This document shows, one piece after another, positions 58,805 to 64,000 of a stretch of 64,000 bases of DNA (position 1 is the stretch's first letter; the number at the start of each line of letters is the position of its first letter). Source of the stretch: Adenophora triphylla var. japonica (taxonomy: Eukaryota; Streptophyta; Magnoliopsida; Asterales; Campanulaceae); contig JAFEMH010000740.1 in NCBI GenBank assembly GCA_022495995.1, forward strand, positions 62,001 through 126,000, read 5' to 3'. The position numbers and the translations under genes were made by a program. A model generated the notes under the pieces. It was not told the origin of the DNA, ran no database searches, and saw nothing but the letters and a program-made list of their open reading frames with translations.

Positions 58805-60106
58805 TCAGTCGGTCAACTCTGGTCTCGTAGTCAAACAAAGTGTCTCCTGTAACATCATGAGGGTCAGACCAGGCTTCGGCACTCCTAAGGCAATAGCTAC
58901 GACGGCAGTCGGGCCCCAGAATCGATCACGCCTGCTCCCCAAAACCACTTGGGACTGCCTAACACGCTGCTCGTACCAATCCAGGTACTCGGTGGTCAAT
59001 ACAACACTCTCCCGACATTGAAGGAGCACCACAGGAGGGAAAGCGGAATACTTCCATACCCTCAGAAAATATAAAAGAGCACCCGGAGCCGCCATGCAAA
59101 GAGGAGCTACCTCCGCAGTGGCAAGGTCATCCCAGCCCAGCAAAGGCTCCTGCCTCATCCCGAACTGCCGAGAAACAAGCGACGGAATGTAGAAGGAGGA
59201 CCAAGATAAACCAGGAACTCTGACAACATAAGACCTTTCCTAAAAGGCCCTCCTAGTCTCAATCCCCACAGTGCGGAACCCACCAACGGATCTGATGCAT
59301 ACCAAGCTGTGCCATCCATCTCTCCCAGGCGGACTGATCCATATCCAATACAAGAGGACGTCGAGCAAATGTCCACGGGCTAAATGACGCCGGAGCCTCA
59401 CGCATAGCCTGAAGTCTCTCTCTCTCAACCACAAAGTGAGCAGAGCGGGGCTTCCCCCTCTCATGAACCTATCTCCAGTCGCCAGATGATCAATGCCGTG
59501 AAGGGTCTCCCCCAGCACCAATGGCACAATTTCCTCTCCGGCTCTGCAGTGCCCTACCACATCCAGCAAAGCGCCGTCGCAAACCCCAAGGGAGCCAACC
59601 ATGTAAAGCATCGATATCACGCACAAGGCAAATGCATCCCACGAGACGTCACTCTCGTCATCGCTCATGAAACGCTCCGGCAGCGCAGAAATGTCAATGT
59701 GACCCGAATCAAAGGTCATACCCTGCACTTCTTCCAACAAAGTCCGAAGAAAGCATGCAAGCTTCACGCTCACGGCAACACCGCTAATCAAAGGAAGCGA
59801 GATGGCCTCCACCTCCGGCCCTCCCATCAAAGCCCAAAAATCCTTGAAAGTGGGCGTCACTTCATTGTAGGAGAAGCTATACACATGCCTCCTAACGTTC
59901 CAGAACCTCGCGGCAGCCCGCAACAATTCCCAATCAGGAACCAACTCCTTAAAGGACCAAATAGAGCAGAGTCAAAACATCACCTCGAAAGCCCGCCTAT
60001 GATGCCTCATATGGTGTCGCATCCATATTTTCAGCCGCTCAAGGAAGTATGCTTGCCGCTCCTTCGAAAGCCTCGGCAAAACTCTTGGAGCGTACGAAGA
60101 ATCCAT
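58805..60106 (-). pseudogene. antisense DUF7745-like gene in the host Tat
   Basis: On the minus strand an ATG in good context (GCCATGGA, 60106) opens MDSSYAPRVLPRLSKERQAY. After a TGA at about 59977 the frame continues (59944-59240) with AAARFWNVRRHVYSFSYNEV, PTFKDFWALMGGPEVEA, ISMLYMVGSLGVCDGALLDV and LVLGETLHGIDHLA, the layout of DUF7745-type plant proteins. The tail (59158-58805) has PLLGWDDLATAEVAPLC in another frame. Opposite-strand ORFs between integrase and 3' LTR are known in some Tat lineages. The function is unknown; this copy is broken. Confidence 0.6.
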
Positions 60107-60225
60107 GGCAAAAATGGAGGTTCCTTGAGAAAATGGGGAAGAAAGCTCGAAATGACTGCAATTGGAAAGTGGGGAAAGTTCAGACATCCTGAAAATACTT
60201 ATCCTTTCCCCAAAAGCAAGGAAGA

Positions 60226-60266
60226 TCCGTACGTACCTTTTTGCACCCTAGGTTGGTCCGTACGGA
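60226..60266 (-). promoter_or_regulatory. TCCG-NN-CGGA palindromes upstream of the DUF7745-like gene
   Basis: TCCGTACGTA (60226-60235) and GGTCCGTACGGACC (60255-60268), each followed by a TTGCA word, lie 120-160 bases upstream of the ATG at 60106. This is the same motif, including flanks, as in the host LTR at 22058-22097. Confidence 0.55.
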
Positions 60267-60521
60267 CCTTCTTGCATCTTGGTCCCACATTTCCAAAGAA
60301 ACAAGACAATGGCCCATCGTTCCCAAGCAGACCTTCCTCCAAACTGCCCAAACTCTGGCCAAAGCCATTTTCGGAAAGCATACACTACCCACAAACGCAA
60401 TCCCAGCTCACGTGGCATGCACAAATAATAAACTAGCAACAATTCCTAGGACAATCCCCGGGAATCACAAAATACGACATTACATCTTAAAATAAAATAC
60501 TTTCTGTGCAAATACAAGCAT

Positions 60522-60527
60522 TTTATT
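60522..60527 (-). terminator. candidate polyadenylation signal of the antisense PMD gene
   Basis: Minus-strand AATAAA about 75 bases beyond the PMD stop codon at 60599. Position and sequence fit a plant poly(A) signal; there is no other support. Confidence 0.35.
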
Positions 60528-60598
60528 ACAGGTAGCAAAATGTATGTTGCTAAACAAAAATAAAAACAAAAAATGGAAAGAGGGAAAGAAAATGAGCC

Positions 60599-63230
60599 CT
60601 ACTCCGACTCCTCATCATCGACCTCATCAAACGTGAAGTCAGGCATCTCGGCAAACTCGCCAGCCCTGCCCTCGTCATCTGAATACTGGACCCCCTCCTG
60701 AGGCAAGTACTCGAAGTAATCCGCAGGATCGAGCCCGGTGAAAGGATCAAAGAAGGAAGGTTCCGACGAACCCTCTCCCTGAAACTCCTATGCAGGCAAG
60801 AACTGGTGAAAAATCGGCGGCCTCTGGACCCCCAAAGACGTCCCTGCATCCAAACTATGCCGCCCCCGAACGGGTCCTTCCTGCTGCTGCCCTGGCTCAG
60901 CCCTCGACGGAGGAACATCCACAGAATGCCTCGAAGGCATCGGCTCGTACGCCGGCACACGCCGTGAAGAGCTGCAAGACAGCTTCCCCGCCATCTTCTT
61001 CACAAAAGACCGCATCGCCACATAACGGCGGGTCAACGTGTCAAAGGATCTCCCCGAGACCTACACAAGCAAACAACCAAAGAAACACTCAGCAAAAGAG
61101 ATACAGTCATACTCAACAAATAGAGAAAAATACAGGAAAGATGCCAAGATGGAAAAGAGTAAGCACACTCACCGGTGCATCCGGGTCAACCCGATAGGCA
61201 GCAGGAGCCTGCTCAGGGACGGGTACCGACACCCTCCGCCTCGACGAATCCCCGCGTACATATGTAAAGTCCGACCCAGGCACCAGAACATCTGGGGACG
61301 TGGTGGACCATCCCGCCTCTCCCTCGCCAACACCTGTGGCATCCTCAGCTTCCTCCTGACGAAGGTCCCGTACTCCTCGCCATACAAAATAAACTCCTCG
61401 GCACTCACGCCGCCCAGGTACCTGTCGTACTCTAGCACATCCATATCTCGGGGATGCATCATCCCAAAGGGTGGATCCCTCAGAACCATAGGGGGCACAC
61501 CAGGGTCATGCTGCCAAAAGACCCTATCCCCCAAGTACATAACATCACAAGTCAGGCCCCGCAGCATCTTCCTCTGCTGCGTCACCACGGGACCACCCTC
61601 AAGCTCATCACCGCCATATCGAGCCCAGGGATACAGCGCAAACTCCGCCGAGCTATCTCTCTCCAAGAACTCCTGCACATCTCGATAGGCGATGGTGAGC
61701 TTCCCCCTGATCATCCTCCTCCTCCTCAACGGACGGGCCCAGCCCAGTATAGCAGGATAGGCCTCCATGGCCTCAGCATCTCGATCCCACGAAAAGCACC
61801 GGAAGATCTCATAAAACCACACCTGCAGCAAAAGTAGATAAAGCTCAGGGCAAAAGAAGACGGAGAAATGACAAACTGCTAAATCACAAACAACAATAAA
61901 CTCATACCTCCAACGCAAAATCGAAGCATCCCAGGGAACTGGCCATGCCTCGGCTAAACCGGTCCAATGAAAAATAGAGCTCGGCCAAGCCTGCCTCACC
62001 CCAAGTAATCTCGCCAACTCTCTCCAAATCCACCAAGCTCTCCAGTAGAGGAAAAGGAGCCGAGGTAGAATGAATCGAGAACAAAGTCTCGGAAATTCGG
62101 TGGGAGTCACCGTCACCTCTCCCCAGCTCAGATGGAAGGTATGCGTGGTGTCCCACCAATACTCAGACAAGGCCAGGAAAATGTTCTTGTTCTTCCTCGT
62201 CTCCGCAATCCCGGCAAGGTTCTCAACGAACGCGCCCAAACCAAAACCAAAGACCAGCCTCTTAGGACTCGGCCTACCCTCCCAGGAGATATCTGGCAAA
62301 TGCTGCCACAGCTCAACTACTGCCTCGAGCGACCCCCGAGACTTCATCTTCTTGGCCTTTACGAACAAAGGCCCCTCATCCTACAGGTAAACACAGCAAA
62401 GGTACGTCAATCACAGTACTTAATGCAAAATACCAAAAGGAAACAAAAGCATAAAAGTCCGTCCCAACACAGAAAAGTATAAAAAGTCCGTCCCAACATG
62501 GCAAAACAAAAAAAACAGTCACAAAACACGGCACACACTATACAAATTTTCTCAAAAGAGGGATTAAGCCCTACACAACACATTTTCAAAAAAAACCCGT
62601 CACAAAACACGGCGCACATTGCACATAAACTTCCCACGGAGTCCGTCACAAAAAACACGGCGCACACTACATGACACATTTTCAAAAAGTCCATCCCTAC
62701 ACGGCTCACACTTCCAAGACAAAACCCGTCACAAAACACGGCACATGTCACACTCTTTGCACAAAGTCCGTCCCTACCCGGAAATTTTTCACAATGTACA
62801 TACAAGAAGTAGCATAAGGTACAAAACACCAAAGCATGCATTTCAAAGAGAGGCACTTTATTTTCATAAATAAGAGCTAATCTCCACATTTTTGCACAAA
62901 AATCACATACCCACAATCCTTACATGCTCAATTTCAACATTTCATCACGAAATTCACAAAAAAGCATGGCAATAACAAAAGCCACAAATATGCGAAGGAT
63001 TAAAACCTAATTCTAGCATACAACAATTCAAATAAGAATCCAGACAAAAATTGATTTCTTACCTCCCCGGTGATCCTATCTCGCATATTGTGCACCTTCG
63101 GATCCGGATACAACACATCCGAATTCCTCGACGAAGGCACAAAGGAAGTGCAATTCCTTTGAAGGTCTGCCCTTTGCTCAATGGCCCCTTGGCCCCGTTA
63201 ACGACGACCTCTTCTCGCTCTTTCCGCCAT
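60599..63230 (-). pseudogene. antisense plant mobile domain (PMD) gene, four exons
   Basis: Exons 63230-63063, 62380-61908, 61822-61173 and 61060-60599 join in phase 0 across GT-AG introns at 63062-62381, 61907-61823 and 61172-61061. Exon 2 has the PMD signature YWWDTTHTFHLSWGEVTVTP. Exon 3 contains GLTCDVMYLGDRVFWQHDPG and LRMPQVLARE, matching the plus-strand copy at 20482-21585. Exon 4 ends in an acidic tail DEVDDEESE. Lesions are a TAA at codon 11, a one-base deletion near 62095 and a TAG at 60788-60790. PMD proteins are nuclear and often transposon-associated. It probably travels as an antisense passenger of the Tat element. Confidence 0.65.
62455..62790 (-). repeat. short repeats inside PMD intron 1
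   Basis: Six or more degenerate copies of GTCACAAAACACGGCGCACA alternating with AGTCCGTCCCTAC. The repeats lie wholly within the 682-base intron. The ORFs crossing them are chance. Confidence 0.65.
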
Positions 63231-63399
63231 AACAAGCAATTCAAGCAAAAGAACAGGATTTACTTAGGGAATTTTGATCAAAAACTAAGGATTTCTCTCC
63301 CTCTCTCTCTCTGTTTTTCACGAACTGGAAGGGGGAATAATGGGGATTGCCTCGTTGCTGAAGCTGGTCAAAACCTGGGAAATCAAAATTTCACGAAGG

Positions 63400-63440
63400 T
63401 CCGTATGGACCTCTTTGCAAACACAGAAGGTCCGTACGGA
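63400..63440 (-). promoter_or_regulatory. TCCG-NN-CGGA palindromes upstream of the PMD gene
   Basis: TCCGTATGGA (63400-63409) and TCCGTACGGA (63431-63440), both followed by CCTCTTTGCA, lie 170-210 bases upstream of the PMD ATG. They match the host LTR motif and its flank almost exactly. No clear TATA box was seen between them and the ATG. Confidence 0.55.
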
Positions 63441-63540
63441 CCTCTTTGCATTATTTGGCCAAATTACTTTTTTGCCCTTATAATCTTTGCCCCTGGCAGT
63501 CCAGAGGCCTATTTCAGCAGATTTAATGCAGTTTGGTCCT

Positions 63541-63854
63541 TAACCCAACCAAACAAACCCCGGCCGTCATCGTAAGCCCGAACCTCGCCCACTAAACGGT
63601 AAAACAAACACAAAAGGCGCAAACACCTCCAAACACAAGTCCCAAGGCACAAAATGCCCCCTAAACACAAAACAGTGAACCAAACACCGGCCATCAAAGT
63701 AAGCCCGAAATCACCTCCTCAGCGGACACAACTCAAACGGGAACTCTTGAAAGCCCATACGAGACTACACGTCCCCAGCAGATGAACACCGGCAGTCATC
63801 GTAAGTCCAACCTTTCCCCAGCGGACAAAACACGAGACAATCACGCCTCTCACA
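63541..63854 (+). repeat. 3' UTR repeats of the host Tat, CCGGCCGTCATCGTAAGCCC type
   Basis: Three spaced copies of CCGG-C-[CA]-[GA]-TCA-[TA]-[CA]-GTAAG-[CT]-CC at about 63562, 63688 and 63790, the last followed by TTTCCCCAGCGGAC. The reverse complement resembles array D of the 17.4-kb element (33085). Tat elements are known to carry variable tandem repeats in this position, so the 3' LTR is probably not far to the right. Confidence 0.6.
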
Positions 63855-64000
63855 GTCAGAGGACACAAAACATCCTCACGCACGACACAAATGCAGTCAG
63901 AAGACACAACACATCCTCACGCACGACACAAACACAGTCAAAGGACACAACACATCCTCACGCACGACACAAACACAGTCAGAGGACACAACACATACTC
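63855..64000 (+). repeat. 41-bp tandem repeat at the right edge
   Basis: Units starting GTCAGAGGACACAACACATC at 63855, 63896, 63937 and 63978, an exact 41-base period, continuing off the edge. Confidence 0.9.

Larger units (their letters stand above)
21839..64000 (+). mobile_element. host Tat/Ogre-type element, plus strand (3' LTR outside window)
   Basis: 5' LTR 21839-23181, primer site, leader, gag-protease-RT-RNase H at 24468-28786, second RNase H and integrase at 46182-48013, 3' region 57837-64000 with two antisense genes and tandem repeats. The archaeal-type second RNase H between RNase H and integrase is diagnostic for the Tat group. It is interrupted by the 17.4-kb Tat element (28787-46176) and Tekay-B (48027-57831). 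Leaving those out, about 15 kb of it is visible. Confidence 0.85.

Noticed and set aside
59486..60436. 316-codon plus-strand ORF
   Set aside because: It lies opposite the DUF7745-like gene and its upstream region. The domain signature is on the minus strand, and the plus-strand protein looks like no known family.
61038..61688. 216-codon plus-strand ORF
   Set aside because: It is antisense to PMD exons 3-4 and crosses a supported intron.

Overview
The window is plant heterochromatin made almost entirely of LTR retrotransposons of the Ty3/gypsy superfamily nested in one another. A flowering plant is the best guess. The evidence is Tat/Ogre-type elements that carry a second (archaeal-type) RNase H, Tekay/Del-type chromoviruses with an initiator-Met primer site, and fragments of plant mobile domain (PMD) genes. 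No tRNA, rRNA or ordinary housekeeping gene was seen, and the species cannot be named from the sequence.

Layout, left to right. (1) 1-9293, minus strand: a decayed Tat copy whose 5' LTR is 7298-9293 and whose far end lies off the left edge. It sits inside (2) Tekay-A, minus strand, 9294-20481: 3' LTR 9294-11462, internal region 13565-18145, 5' LTR 18146-20481. One base from the end of its 3' LTR it carries (3) a cut-down Tat derivative at 11463-13559, flanked by GTGAC repeats. Tekay-A is itself inserted in (4) a plus-strand PMD gene fragment, 20482-21585. (5) From 21839 to the right edge runs a plus-strand host Tat element: 5' LTR 21839-23181, a gag-protease ORF, RT and RNase H up to 28786, the second RNase H plus integrase at 46182-48013, then a long 3' region at 57837-64000. 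That 3' region holds two intron- or promoter-bearing genes on the opposite strand (DUF7745-like and PMD) and ends in tandem repeats. The host element's 3' LTR is not in the window.

Two elements interrupt the host Tat. A 17.4-kb minus-strand Tat element (28787-46176, CTTCC target repeats) splits it between its two RNase H domains. This insert keeps gag and protease but has no reverse transcriptase or integrase; about 4.2 kb of tandem arrays stand where pol should be, and another 2.5 kb of arrays precede gag. Tekay-B (48027-57831, minus strand, AACTG target repeats, LTRs about 99% alike by eye) lies just after the integrase stop codon.

How the parts work together: each autonomous element would make Gag (particle), protease, RT/RNase H (cDNA synthesis from a tRNA primer) and integrase, with the Tekay chromodomain guiding insertion into heterochromatin. 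Every polyprotein here is broken by stops, frameshifts or deletions, so none looks able to move by itself. The most unusual signals are a repeated design of short inverted repeats that fills the arrays and LTRs of the 17.4-kb element, and a TCCG-NN-CGGA palindrome found upstream of the TATA box in every Tat LTR and also upstream of the two antisense genes.
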